Positions 25,304 to 33,717 of a stretch of DNA of 62,172 nt are shown here, piece by piece; within the stretch, counting starts at the first letter, position 1, and each line of letters starts with the position of its first letter. Both the position numbers and the translations under genes were made by a program. The stretch is taken from assembly GCA_024958655.1 (NCBI GenBank), contig JANWUR010000021.1:1-62172 (forward strand), written 5' to 3'. Below the pieces are notes generated by a model. The model saw only the letters and a program-made list of their open reading frames with translations, did no database searches and was not told the DNA's origin. The DNA is from Cyanobium sp. FGCU6. GTDB taxonomy: Bacteria > Cyanobacteriota > Cyanobacteriia > PCC-6307 > Cyanobiaceae.

Positions 25304-25747
25304 ATGCCCACACCCAGTGGCTTGATCGCGCCTGCAGCTCGGGCGCTGATCCGCAGGGTCCTGCTGGCCTGCGCCGCGCTGGTCTTCGGTGGGGCGGCGC
25401 AGGCCGCTCCGGCCTCACGCTGCCGGCCCTGGCGCGAGGAGCGCGACGCCCTGGCGCAGCAGGCGATGGCGGCTGAGATCCTGCTGGTGCAACAGACCCG
25501 GCAGCGGCTCTGTCCGGTGCTCGAACGGCAGGCTCAGGGGGCCAACGCCGCAGAGCTCAGCTACGGGCCGATCGACTATCGGGCCCTGATCGACTGCCGG
25601 GCGAGGGCCGAGCAGCTTCTGAGGAAAAACCGGGCGGTGCTGCACCGCAATGAGAGGGGATTCCTCTTCTACACGGTGGAAGGCGCCCGCCTGGCCCGTC
25701 GCTCGGATGCGGTGCACCTCGCGGGCCGGATGCGTGGCTGCCCCTGA
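25304..25747 (+). CDS. secreted hypothetical protein
   Basis: A 147-residue protein with an N-terminal signal peptide (RRVLLACAALVFGGAAQA, cleavage before APASRC). The mature part is helical with four cysteines (SRCRPW, QRLCPV, IDCRAR, RGCP) that could form two disulfides. Unrecognised function. ATG 25304 gives a compact signal peptide; ATG 25274 is an alternative and would overlap the divergent DUF305 gene. Confidence 0.65.
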   Translation: MPTPSGLIAPAARALIRRVLLACAALVFGGAAQAAPASRCRPWREERDALAQQAMAAEILLVQQTRQRLCPVLERQAQGANAAELSYGPIDYRALIDCRARAEQLLRKNRAVLHRNERGFLFYTVEGARLARRSDAVHLAGRMRGCP

Positions 25748-25749
25748 CC

Positions 25750-25836
25750 TCAGCAGGCCAGCAAGCGGAAGGCCAGACCCACCATCGCGAAACCGGTGAG
25801 CGAGGTGGCAGCCAGCAGGGTGGTGGTGCGGAACAT
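25750..25836 (-). CDS. 28-residue membrane peptide
   Basis: A tiny frame: MFRTTTLLAATSLTGFAMVG followed by LAFRLLAC. One hydrophobic helix, preceded by a GGGGGTCCC run that may act as a ribosome-binding site. It converges with the secreted protein gene two bases away. No homologue recognised. Confidence 0.35.
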   Translation of the reverse strand: MFRTTTLLAATSLTGFAMVGLAFRLLAC

Positions 25837-25985
25837 GGGACCCCCGTGTGGATGGGTGATGGGGCGGGTGATGGAGCGCGCGAGCGACGAAGGCGCGGCA
25901 CCCCTGATCACCACTTTCTAAAGCAATCCTTAAATGCTGCGGTGGCAACGACCACATCTCGTAACCCACGCCTGCACCCCTGGCG

Positions 25986-26402
25986 ATGATGCGCAGGCGT
26001 GTCGCCGGGCCGATGCCCCCCTCCCCAGGCCCGCCCGACGACGCGCTCGAGCGAGGGCGCCAGGAGCGGCGCGACCTGGTGCGCCTCGCCCATGCCAACG
26101 CCGAGCGCCAGGCCTTCGAGCTGCATCGCGAGCAGGTGCGCCTGGCCCACGACGCCGGCCAGGCCCCCGACCGGGGCGCGGCCGGCTGCCTGGCCCTGAT
26201 CCTGGTGCCGATCGGCCTGCTGCTGCTCACGGTCCATCCGGCTCCCGGGATGGTGGTGCTGTGCCTGGGGGCGGTGGCCTATCTGAAGGGCTCCGAGCAC
26301 CTCGACCGCTCCCGCAGACAGCTGGAGCAGGCGGACGCGGAAGCCGACCTGCGCTGGCGGAACGAGGAGCGTCGGCGCTGGCAGAGCCGGGGTCCTCGGT
26401 AA
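25986..26402 (+). CDS. hypothetical membrane protein
   Basis: A 138-residue protein. The first 60 residues are charged and helical (ERGRQERRDLVRLAHANAER), followed by two adjacent hydrophobic helices (CLALILVPIGLLLLTV and GMVVLCLGAVAYL) and a charged tail with EQADAEADLRWRNEERRRW. It looks like a hairpin membrane anchor with cytoplasmic helices. ATG 25986, 25989 and 26013 are possible starts. Function unknown. Confidence 0.55.
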   Translation: MMRRRVAGPMPPSPGPPDDALERGRQERRDLVRLAHANAERQAFELHREQVRLAHDAGQAPDRGAAGCLALILVPIGLLLLTVHPAPGMVVLCLGAVAYLKGSEHLDRSRRQLEQADAEADLRWRNEERRRWQSRGPR

Positions 26403-26415
26403 CGGACAGCCGGCG

Positions 26416-26943
26416 TCAACGATCGGTGGCCTGGCGGCACCAGAGCGCCAGGCCGCCGCCCCGGCCCCGGGCCGCCAGCCAGCGGGTGCCCGCCGGCAGC
26501 GATCCCGTGCCGATCAGGGCGAAGAACGGCCGCCGGCGCGGATCCGGATCCGGCAGCGACCGCTCGATCAGCACCCGCTCGCCCAGGCGCAGCTGGAGGC
26601 GCGCGAAGCCGAAGCTCAGCAGGGGCCGCCGTCCCTGCAGCTCTCCCTCCCCCTCGAACCGCAGCTCAAGGGGACCGACCCGGACCCGGTTCACCAGGGC
26701 CAGGCGCTCCGCCGCTGCCGGGTGGATCTCGAGCGTGGCCTCCAGCCCCCGCAGCAGCGCAGCCGCGAAGCTGGCGGGTCGGGTGCCGCGCCGCGGCCAG
26801 ACCTGCTGCAGACCCCACACGCCGGCGAGGAGATCCCGGTTGAGGCCGCTGCCGCCGTGGCGTACCCGGCGCTCCAACGCCAGCAGGGCGGCCCCGTCGG
26901 GCTGAGCGGCGGGCTGAGGCAAAGCGGAGGGAGTGAGAGACAC
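26416..26943 (-). CDS. PAP/fibrillin-like protein
   Basis: A 175-residue soluble protein. LLALERRV, AGVWGLQQVWPRRG, NRVRVGPLELRFEGEGEL and the closing WLAARGRGGGLALWCR follow the plastid-lipid-associated protein (fibrillin) pattern: an N-terminal helix and a lipocalin-like barrel. Fibrillins associate with thylakoid lipids and plastoglobules under photo-oxidative stress. GTG 26943 was chosen as start; an ATG at 27042 would overlap the divergent lipase gene. Confidence 0.5.
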   Translation of the reverse strand: MSLTPSALPQPAAQPDGAALLALERRVRHGGSGLNRDLLAGVWGLQQVWPRRGTRPASFAAALLRGLEATLEIHPAAAERLALVNRVRVGPLELRFEGEGELQGRRPLLSFGFARLQLRLGERVLIERSLPDPDPRRRPFFALIGTGSLPAGTRWLAARGRGGGLALWCRQATDR

Positions 26944-27028
26944 GGAGCCGTGGCGAGAGGAGGGGGCGGGACGGGCCCGGCCGTTCCTTCTAGGTCCTCT
27001 CCCCGGCCCGATCGGTGAAGATGCGCCC

Positions 27029-27757
27029 ATGGCCACCACCACCAGCGCCCAGTCCCAGCCGATCGTGGTGCTGGGCGGCTTCCTGATCGATCCGCCCGCC
27101 TACGGGCCGATGCTCGACACCCTGCGGCGCCGCAGCGGCCAGCCGGTGACGCTGGTGGAGGTGGGCACGCCGGAATGGCTGCTCACCGTCTTTCCCTTCG
27201 CCTGGGCCCGCATCCTCGATCGCGTCGCCGCCACGGTGGCTGCCCAGGCCGCGGCCTCCGCCACCGGCCGGGTGACGCTGGTGGGCCACAGCTCCGGCGG
27301 CATCATGCTGCGCCTGTTCCTGGGCGACGGGCCGTTCGAGGGCCGGCGCTGGGGTGGTCGCCGCCTCGCCGACACCCTGGTGATGCTCGGCAGCCCCCAC
27401 ACCGCGCTCAAGGCAACGCCGCTGCGGCGGCGGGTGGAGCGGGAGCTGCCGGGGGCCTTCTTCGCCGGAGCGGGGGAGGACGAGCGCGTGCGCTATCTCT
27501 CGGTGGCCGGCGACCTCGACCTGGCCGATCCCGCCGCTACCGCCACGGCCCGGCGGATGGCGCCCACCGCCTACCGCAACAGCACGGGCGACCCCCACGA
27601 CCGCGGCGACGGCCTGGTGCCGGTGCGCTCCGCCCTGCTGGCAGGCTCCGAGCAGCTGGTGCTGCCAGGAATCGCCCACGGCGGCGCCTTCGGAGCGCGG
27701 TGGTACGGCACGCCGGCGGTGGTGGAACAGTGGTGGGCGGCCCTCAGCGCTGCATGA
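27029..27757 (+). CDS. alpha/beta hydrolase, lipase-like
   Basis: A 242-residue hydrolase. The strand PIVVLGGFLIDP leads into the fold, GHSSGG is the nucleophile elbow with the catalytic serine, and DGLVPVRSA and GIAHGG near the C-terminus supply candidate Asp and His. The VTLVGHSSGGIMLRLFLGD region resembles cyanobacterial lipases that act on galactolipids, but the substrate is unknown. No signal peptide. It ends 14 bases inside the convergent deacetylase gene. Confidence 0.78.
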   Translation: MATTTSAQSQPIVVLGGFLIDPPAYGPMLDTLRRRSGQPVTLVEVGTPEWLLTVFPFAWARILDRVAATVAAQAAASATGRVTLVGHSSGGIMLRLFLGDGPFEGRRWGGRRLADTLVMLGSPHTALKATPLRRRVERELPGAFFAGAGEDERVRYLSVAGDLDLADPAATATARRMAPTAYRNSTGDPHDRGDGLVPVRSALLAGSEQLVLPGIAHGGAFGARWYGTPAVVEQWWAALSAA

Positions 27758-28721
27758 GGGCGGCGATGTGGGCGGCACCGGCGGAGGCCAGGGCTTCCAG
27801 GTCGTAGCCGCCCTCCAGGGCGGACACCAGCCGGCCGCCGCAATGGCGCTCCGCCACCTCCACCACCAGCCGGCTGAGGGCGGCGAAGTGGTCGTCGCCC
27901 AGGCCCAGATCGCCGAGGGGATCACGCCGATGGGCATCGAATCCCGCCGACACAAGCACGAAGTCGGGCGCGAACGCCGCCGCCGCCTCGGGCAACTGCC
28001 GCCGCCACAGGTCGACCAGCGCATCACCGTCGGTGCCGGCGGGCACCGGCAGGTTCACGGTGAAACCCTCCCCGGCGCCGCCGCCGCGCTCCGCTGCGGC
28101 GCCGCTGCCGGGATAGAGGGGGCTCTGGTGGCTGCCAAACACCAGCACCGAAGGGTCGCTCCAGAAGATCTCCTGGGTGCCGTTGCCGTGGTGCACGTCC
28201 CAGTCGACGATCAGCACCCGCTCGATCGTCGGCAGGGTCTGAAGGGCGCGGGCCGCGATCGCCACGTTGTTGTAGATGCAGAAGCCCATGCCCCGGCAGG
28301 AGCCGGCGTGATGGCCCGGCGGGCGGACCACGGCGAAGGCGTTGCGCACCTCGCCGGCCATCACCGCCTCCACCGCCGCCAGCACGCCCCCGGCGGCCAG
28401 GCGGGCCACCGCCTCCGACCCGGGCCCGATGGCGGTGTCGCCGGTGGAGAGATGGTCGCGACCGGCCTCGATGTCGTCGCGCACGCGCTGCAGATAGCCG
28501 GGGGTATGGCAGCGCAGCAGCTCCGTCTCGGTGGCGACGCGCGGGGCGATCACCCGGCAGTGCTCCAGCAGCCCGCTGCGGTGCAGGCCCTGGATCACCG
28601 CATCCACCCGCGCGGGGCGTTCGGGATGGCCGGCTCCGGTGTCGTGATCGCGGTAGGCGGGATCACAGACCAGGCCGGTGGGCGAGCTGGAGGAGCTGTC
28701 GGCGGGGAGGAGAGAGCCCAT
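27744..28721 (-). CDS. histone deacetylase-like (acetoin-utilisation family) amidohydrolase
   Basis: A 325-residue zinc-dependent deacetylase of the HDAC/AcuC superfamily. RPPGHHAGSCRGMGFCIYNN carries the active-site His pair, VDWDVHHGNGTQ and SAGFDAHRRDPL the metal ligands (Asp, His, Asp), and SALEGGYDL the C-terminal conserved loop. Bacterial members deacetylate acetyl-CoA synthetase lysines or polyamines. Not in a defined operon. Confidence 0.9.
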   Translation of the reverse strand: MGSLLPADSSSSSPTGLVCDPAYRDHDTGAGHPERPARVDAVIQGLHRSGLLEHCRVIAPRVATETELLRCHTPGYLQRVRDDIEAGRDHLSTGDTAIGPGSEAVARLAAGGVLAAVEAVMAGEVRNAFAVVRPPGHHAGSCRGMGFCIYNNVAIAARALQTLPTIERVLIVDWDVHHGNGTQEIFWSDPSVLVFGSHQSPLYPGSGAAAERGGGAGEGFTVNLPVPAGTDGDALVDLWRRQLPEAAAAFAPDFVLVSAGFDAHRRDPLGDLGLGDDHFAALSRLVVEVAERHCGGRLVSALEGGYDLEALASAGAAHIAALMQR

Positions 28722-28745
28722 CGCTCCATCCTCGGCCCGCCGGCC

Positions 28746-29048
28746 TCAGCTGCGCCGGAGCCAGTTCGGGGCCCCGCTGAACCAGTCGCCGAGATCGCCC
28801 CGACGCGGATCGAAGGAGCCGTCGTCGCCCGGCTCGCCCAGGTCCATGGCGGCGAGGAAACCATCGAGGCCGCCGCCCGGCTCGCCGTGGAGCTGGCGGC
28901 GGCGGGCGCGGCGCAGCCAGCTGCTCACCGTGGGATCCCGGTCGGCGAACTTCTGCACGTAGATGCGCTCCTGCAGGGAGACGGGAGCGGAGTCGGCGAT
29001 GCGCTCGATGATGTTCTGCAGCCGCAGGCGGGTTGGGGGGGTGAGCAT
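28746..29048 (-). CDS. small hypothetical protein
   Basis: A 100-residue protein, unrecognised. The N-terminal half (RLRLQNIIERIADSAPVSLQ and ERIYVQKFADRDPTVSSWLR) is helical and well formed; the C-terminal half is acidic and Gly-rich and ends in GDWFSGAPNWLRRS. Start MLTPPTRLRL; a GTG nine codons upstream is possible. Confidence 0.6.
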   Translation of the reverse strand: MLTPPTRLRLQNIIERIADSAPVSLQERIYVQKFADRDPTVSSWLRRARRRQLHGEPGGGLDGFLAAMDLGEPGDDGSFDPRRGDLGDWFSGAPNWLRRS

Positions 29049-29218
29049 CGGAGCCAGGAAACGGGTGGGCACGTGATAGCGATGGCCAACGCCTCCGCCA
29101 GTGGCGATCGACACCGCTTCGGGGGTCCTGTCAGCGGCCGCACGCAGCGAGGCCGGGGTCGCACCCCAGGCCCCTGAGCGTTGCCTACGCTCCAGACGGA
29201 GAGGTGAGCGTCCACCCC

Positions 29219-29686
29219 ATGGCGAGCGGTCCTGCGCTGTTCCACCTCTCGATTCCCGCCGGCGACCTGGACGCCACCGAGCGGTGGTATGTGGACGGCC
29301 TCGGCTGCCGCGCCGGCCGCCGCAGCGACCGGGCCCTGATCCTGAACCTGGGGGGCCACCAGCTCGTCGCCCAGCTCGAGGACACCGGGATTCCACCCCA
29401 GCGCGGCATCTATCCGCGCCACTTCGGCCTGGTCTTCGCCGAAGAGGCCGACTGGCAGCAGCTGGTGGAGCGGGTGCGCAGCCGCGGCCTCGGCTTTGCC
29501 GTCGAGCCGCGCTGTCGCTACGCGGGCGAGGAGCTCGAACACCTCACGTTCTTCCTGGTGGATCCCACCGGCAACTGGCTGGAGTTCAAGCACTACCGCC
29601 GGGCGGAGGCGATCCTGGGTTGCCACCACCTCGGCGAGGTGGGCGACCGCGAGCTGCGCGACGCCACCCTCTCCTCGCCCCGCTGA
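29219..29686 (+). CDS. VOC-family (glyoxalase/dioxygenase fold) protein
   Basis: A 155-residue vicinal-oxygen-chelate protein. ALFHLSIPAGDLDATERWYV and LTFFLVDPTGNWLEFKHYR give the metal-ligand His and Glu of the two beta-alpha-beta-beta-beta modules. Family members include glyoxalases, dioxygenases and resistance proteins; no substrate can be assigned. ATG 29219 was used; GTG 29204 is in frame. Confidence 0.85.
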   Translation: MASGPALFHLSIPAGDLDATERWYVDGLGCRAGRRSDRALILNLGGHQLVAQLEDTGIPPQRGIYPRHFGLVFAEEADWQQLVERVRSRGLGFAVEPRCRYAGEELEHLTFFLVDPTGNWLEFKHYRRAEAILGCHHLGEVGDRELRDATLSSPR

Positions 29687-29706
29687 ACCGCGACCCGTTG
29701 GGCACT

Positions 29707-31017
29707 TCAGCCCGTCAGGGGCAGCCAGCGGCAGGAGGCGATCAGCTCCTCGGGATCGAGGGCGGCCGCCCGGCGCACCTCGGCCTGCTGCCCCGCCACC
29801 AGGGTGTCGTGGAGCAGGGGACCCATGGCCTGGCGCAGCGGCAGGCTGGCGGCGAAGGCGGCGCTGGCGGCCGCAAGATCGAGGGGCAGGCGCTGGGCCG
29901 GCCGGGGCAGCTGGGCTGGATCGCCCCGCACCGGTTCCGGCAGGGGCCGGGGCTGGCGCAGCCCCTCCTGCACCAGCGCCTGCAGCGCCCCGAGCAGCAG
30001 GTAGGGATTGGCGCCGAGGTCGGCGGTCTTGAGCTCGAGGTGGGCGTCGACGCCGTCGGCCGCCGCCGGCACCAGCCGCAGGGCCGCCTCCCGGTTCTCC
30101 ACCCCCCACACCTGGAACGGCGCCGACCAGCGGCTCGGCGCCAGCCGCCGGTAGGAGACCGCCAGCGGACAGCCGATCGGCAGCAGGGCGGGCAGGGCCT
30201 CGAGCAGGGCCCCCAGCAGTCCCTCGCCGGCGGGCGGCAGGCCGCCGGGGCCGTCGCCCCCCTGCAGCAGCGGCACCCCCCGGCGGCTGAGCGAGAGGTG
30301 CACATGGCCGCCGTTGCCCACCCGCACGGCCTCCGGCAGGGGGCTGAAGCTGGCCCGCCAGCCGAAGCGCCGGGTGACCCGCTGGATCAGCAGCCTGGCC
30401 AGCACCAGCCGATCGGCCGCCTCGATCGGATCGCCCGGGGCCAGCGACAGCTCGAACTGAGCGGCACCGTATTCGGGATGGAACTGCAGCCAGGGCAGCC
30501 CGGCCGTATCGAGGGCATCGAGCAGGGCGCCGGCGTAGTCGAGGCCCTCCATCAGGCGATCGGCGCCGTAGGGGCCGCCGGCCAACGCCGGCATGGCCTC
30601 ACCCAGGGGACCGGGTTCGGCCACCAGCCACTCGATCTCGAAGCCGGCCGTGAGCGTCATCCCCTCGGCGGCGAGGGCATCGCGGCGGGCCCGGCAGAAG
30701 CTGCGCTGGTCGGCGGCATAGGGGCTGCCGTCCCGATGGCGGCGGTCGCCGGGAGCCCAGAACCAGCCCTCCGCGGGCTCCAGCGGCCGCAGGGCAGCGG
30801 CATCGGCCACCAGCCGCAGATCGCCGTCCGGCACCGCCAGCGGATGGCCGTCGTCCGGCAGGCCGTCGATCCGCCAGGCGTCGGAGACCGGCGAGAAGCC
30901 CACCCCCAGCTGGGCCGCCGCGGCGAAGCGCGTCCCCGGCACCACCTTCACCAGCACGGCGCCGGCATGGTTCACGAAGGTCACCGCCACGCGGCGCGGG
31001 GAGTCGGAAGCGGACAT
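29707..31017 (-). CDS. glutamine synthetase family protein (GlnT/PuuA-like)
   Basis: A 436-residue protein of the GS catalytic fold. FEIEWLV (metal ligand), QFHPEYGAAQFELSLAPGDP, VGNGGHVHLSLSRRG (ATP/metal) and WGVENREAALRL are recognisable, although several blocks differ from true GlnA. Such homologues usually ligate glutamate to amines (gamma-glutamylputrescine or similar) and not ammonia. True GS III is encoded separately at 41758. An in-frame ATG at 31041 would add eight residues. Confidence 0.8.
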   Translation of the reverse strand: MSASDSPRRVAVTFVNHAGAVLVKVVPGTRFAAAAQLGVGFSPVSDAWRIDGLPDDGHPLAVPDGDLRLVADAAALRPLEPAEGWFWAPGDRRHRDGSPYAADQRSFCRARRDALAAEGMTLTAGFEIEWLVAEPGPLGEAMPALAGGPYGADRLMEGLDYAGALLDALDTAGLPWLQFHPEYGAAQFELSLAPGDPIEAADRLVLARLLIQRVTRRFGWRASFSPLPEAVRVGNGGHVHLSLSRRGVPLLQGGDGPGGLPPAGEGLLGALLEALPALLPIGCPLAVSYRRLAPSRWSAPFQVWGVENREAALRLVPAAADGVDAHLELKTADLGANPYLLLGALQALVQEGLRQPRPLPEPVRGDPAQLPRPAQRLPLDLAAASAAFAASLPLRQAMGPLLHDTLVAGQQAEVRRAAALDPEELIASCRWLPLTG

Positions 31018-31068
31018 GCCGGAGGTCGTCACCATCGTCATGATTGCCCCGCCAGGTCTGCCGCCGCC

Positions 31069-31659
31069 ATGGATCCCGCCTGCCTGCCCGCGTCGCGCAG
31101 CGCACTGCTGCTGGTGGATCTGCAGAACGGCACCTGCGGCCCCGGGCAGGAAACGCTGCGGCCGGAGTTCTGTGGCCTGTTCCGGCAGCGCACCCTGCCG
31201 GCGGCGCGGCGGGCCCTGGCGGAGGCCCGCCGCGCCGGCGCCGAGGTGATCCACACCGTGATCGCCAACCTCACGGCCGACGGCCGCGACCGCAGCCTGG
31301 ACTACAAACGCTGCGGCATGGGCTTCCCGCCGGGCTCGGCGGAGGCCCGGGTGATCGAGGAGCTCGACCCCCTGCCCGACGAACTGGTGCTGCCGAAGAG
31401 CTCGTCGTCGCCCTTCAGCTCCACCACCCTCGACTACCTGCTGCGCAACATCGGCATCGAGGTGCTGGTGGTGGCGGGCATCCTCACGGACCAGTGCATC
31501 GACCACACCGTCAAGGACGCCGCCGACCGCGGCTACCGGGTGGTGTGCCTGCACGACGCCTGCATGGCCGAGAGCCTGGAGCGCCATGAGGCCGCCCTGG
31601 CCTGCTTCCGTGGCTACGCCGAGCAGCGCCGGGTGCAGGAGGTCATCTGGCGGGAGTGA
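31069..31659 (+). CDS. isochorismatase-family cysteine hydrolase
   Basis: A 196-residue hydrolase. The triad is visible: D17 in LLLVDLQNG, a lysine in LPKSSSSPF and a cysteine in GILTDQCIDHTVKDAADRGY. These enzymes hydrolyse amides such as nicotinamide, N-carbamoylsarcosine or ureido compounds. Divergent from the GS-like gene with 51 bases between starts, so the pair may act on one nitrogenous substrate. Confidence 0.85.
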   Translation: MDPACLPASRSALLLVDLQNGTCGPGQETLRPEFCGLFRQRTLPAARRALAEARRAGAEVIHTVIANLTADGRDRSLDYKRCGMGFPPGSAEARVIEELDPLPDELVLPKSSSSPFSSTTLDYLLRNIGIEVLVVAGILTDQCIDHTVKDAADRGYRVVCLHDACMAESLERHEAALACFRGYAEQRRVQEVIWRE

Positions 31660-32080
31660 CGCCCCCGGCCCTGGAACCGGCCGCAGCACGGCGCAGCGCC
31701 CGCTCCACCACGGGCACGTCCTCGCAGTAGGGCAGCCGGCCCATCTCCTGGGGCGTTTCCACCGGTTTGCCGTGGCGGCGCTGCACCGCTTGCAGCCGCA
31801 GGTTGATCGAGCACTGGGCCACCATCCAGGGCAGGAGCCTGTCGGCTTGGCGCGGCATCGGCCCGAGAGCCTCCGCCTCCTGCAGCAGTGGGCCCAGCTC
31901 GTTGGCCCAGAGCGAGAGGGTCACCGGATCGTCCTGCACCCGCCCGCGGGTGAGGGCGGCCTGATCCCAGGCGGTGCGCTCGTCGCGGCGCAGCAGCAGC
32001 ACCAGCAGCACCGTGGCGGCCAGCGCCACGCCGGCACCCAGCCACAGGCGGCGGCGGAGCCCGGCGGGGGAGAGCGGCAC
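31643..32080 (-). CDS. membrane-anchored hypothetical protein
   Basis: A 145-residue protein starting at GTG 32080. An N-terminal helix (LWLGAGVALAATVLLVLLL) anchors a soluble domain with MVAQCSINLRLQAVQRRHG and GRLPYCEDVP, whose two cysteines may pair. Unrecognised. Its last 17 bases overlap the convergent isochorismatase gene. Confidence 0.5.
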   Translation of the reverse strand: MPLSPAGLRRRLWLGAGVALAATVLLVLLLRRDERTAWDQAALTRGRVQDDPVTLSLWANELGPLLQEAEALGPMPRQADRLLPWMVAQCSINLRLQAVQRRHGKPVETPQEMGRLPYCEDVPVVERALRRAAAGSRAGGVTPAR

Positions 32081-32104
32081 GGAACGGCGGAGCGGCAGCG
32101 CAGG

Positions 32105-33034
32105 ATGGCACCGTACCGGGCACCAGCTGTGCTGCGCTTCGCCCTCGAACTGCTGCCCGCCCTCGGGCTCGGCCTGCTGCTCGGGCGAGCCTTCCCCTGG
32201 CTGCCGGGCCGGTTGGCCGGGCCGCTGATCCAGTGGGGGGTGCCGATCAGCCTCACCGGCCTGCTGCTGCGGGCGGGTCTGCGCCCCGGCCTGCTGATCT
32301 CCGGGGCCCTGGCGCTCGCCGGCACCATGACCGGGCTGCTGCTGCTGCGCAGCCTGCCGCCGCTGCGACGGCTCCTGCCCTGCGGCAGCCTGCAGCTGGG
32401 CAGCGTCACCGGCAACACCGCCTACTGGGGTCTGCCGGTGGCGGTGGCTCTGCTGCCGCCGGGGGCGATCGGCCACGCGATCACCTACGACCTGGTGGGA
32501 ACCCTGATCACCTGGGCGATCGGCCCCCTGCTGGTGGAGGGCCTGCCGGCCCGCTGGAGCGCCCTGGCGGCCGCCCTGCGCACCAGCCCGGCGAGCCGCG
32601 GCCTGGTGGTGGCCGTGCTGGTGCAGCTCACCCCCTGGAGCGCGGCGGTGGCCAGCCTGCTGGCATGGCCGGCCCGGATCGTGCTGCTGGTGGCCCTGGC
32701 GGTGGTGGGGATGCGGCTGGGGGTGATGCTGCGCCGGTCGAGGCCGCCGGCGCCGTCGGGGGTGGCCGCGGCCCTGGCGATCAAGCTGGTGCTGTTCCCG
32801 GCCCTGATGCTGGCGGCCTGTCTGGTTCTGAAGCTGCCGGCCCTGGTGCGGGAGGCGGTGGTGCTCCAGGCGGCCGCACCCACGGCGATCTCGGTGCTGC
32901 TGCTGGCGGAGGCCAGGCCTGGCGCGGCCGATGCCGACGGCGCGGCCGCCCTGGTGCTCGGCGGCACGCTGCTGGCCCTGGCGACGGTGCCGCTGTGGTG
33001 GGGGCTGCTGGCCCGCGTCAGCGCCGCGGGATAG
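32105..33034 (+). CDS. AEC-type (auxin efflux carrier-like) permease
   Basis: A 309-residue membrane protein with about ten helices. GVPISLTGLLLRAGL and TGNTAYWGLPVAVALL resemble the conserved crossover regions of the bile/arsenite/auxin-carrier (AEC) family, and VLQAAAPTAISVLLLAE the second half. Substrates are organic acids or unknown. Divergent from the small anchored protein by 24 bases. Confidence 0.7.
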   Translation: MAPYRAPAVLRFALELLPALGLGLLLGRAFPWLPGRLAGPLIQWGVPISLTGLLLRAGLRPGLLISGALALAGTMTGLLLLRSLPPLRRLLPCGSLQLGSVTGNTAYWGLPVAVALLPPGAIGHAITYDLVGTLITWAIGPLLVEGLPARWSALAAALRTSPASRGLVVAVLVQLTPWSAAVASLLAWPARIVLLVALAVVGMRLGVMLRRSRPPAPSGVAAALAIKLVLFPALMLAACLVLKLPALVREAVVLQAAAPTAISVLLLAEARPGAADADGAAALVLGGTLLALATVPLWWGLLARVSAAG

Positions 33035-33113
33035 GCGAGAGGAAGGGTCGGAGGACCGCCCCGCCGGAGCCCGCTGGTCGCTGCCACGCTGGACACCGCC
33101 CCGCCGGCACCCT

Positions 33114-33686
33114 GTGACCTTCGCCGCCCTGCGCCGAGAGCTGAAGACGATCTTCTGGCTGCCGCTGCTGGTGGTGGCGGTGCCCTGGGGTCAGGAGCTG
33201 ATCGACCAGCTGGTGTTCGGCGGGCGCTGGAACCTGCCGATGCTGCCGGGGGGATCGTTCCTGGGCGTGCTCACGGCCCCGTTCAGCCATGGCGGCTTCG
33301 GCCACCTGATCAGCAACACCCTCTGGTTCCTGCCGCTGAGCTGGCTGGTGCTGGCCAAGAGCCGCCGCGACTATCTCGCGGTGTGGCTGGGGGTGTACGC
33401 CGCCGCCATCCCGGTGTGGTGGTTCTGGCCGGTGGGCAGCCACGGCCTCTCGGGCGTGATCTACGGCCTGCTCGGCTACCTGCTGCTGATCGGCTGGCTG
33501 GAGAAGCGACCGGTGTCGATCGCCCTCTCGCTGCTGTGCCTGCTGCTCTACGGCGGCATGCTGCCCACCCTGCTGCCCTTCCTCACCCCGCCGGGGGTCA
33601 GCTGGATCGGCCACGCCTCCGGCTTCGCCGGCGGGGTGCTGGCGGCCCTGGCGATCTACCGGGAACCCCGCCGCTCCCTTCCCTAG
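33114..33686 (+). CDS. rhomboid family intramembrane serine protease
   Basis: A 190-residue protein with six hydrophobic helices. GFGHLISNTLWFLPL has the HxxxN motif of helix 2 (H64, N68), SHGLSGVIYG the catalytic serine (S113) and SWIGHASGFAGG the catalytic histidine (H167). Rhomboids cut transmembrane segments. GTG 33114 is the best start; the longer frame to 32931 runs through the previous gene. Followed 31 bases on by an aspartic protease gene. Confidence 0.82.
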   Translation: MTFAALRRELKTIFWLPLLVVAVPWGQELIDQLVFGGRWNLPMLPGGSFLGVLTAPFSHGGFGHLISNTLWFLPLSWLVLAKSRRDYLAVWLGVYAAAIPVWWFWPVGSHGLSGVIYGLLGYLLLIGWLEKRPVSIALSLLCLLLYGGMLPTLLPFLTPPGVSWIGHASGFAGGVLAALAIYREPRRSLP

Positions 33687-33717
33687 GCTGCGATCAGCGA
33701 CCGATGCCGGGCGGATC

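Noticed and set aside
29101..31659. Plus-strand frame of 852 codons reading into the isochorismatase
   Set aside because: Only its last 196 codons are the isochorismatase; the rest is antisense to the GS-like gene.
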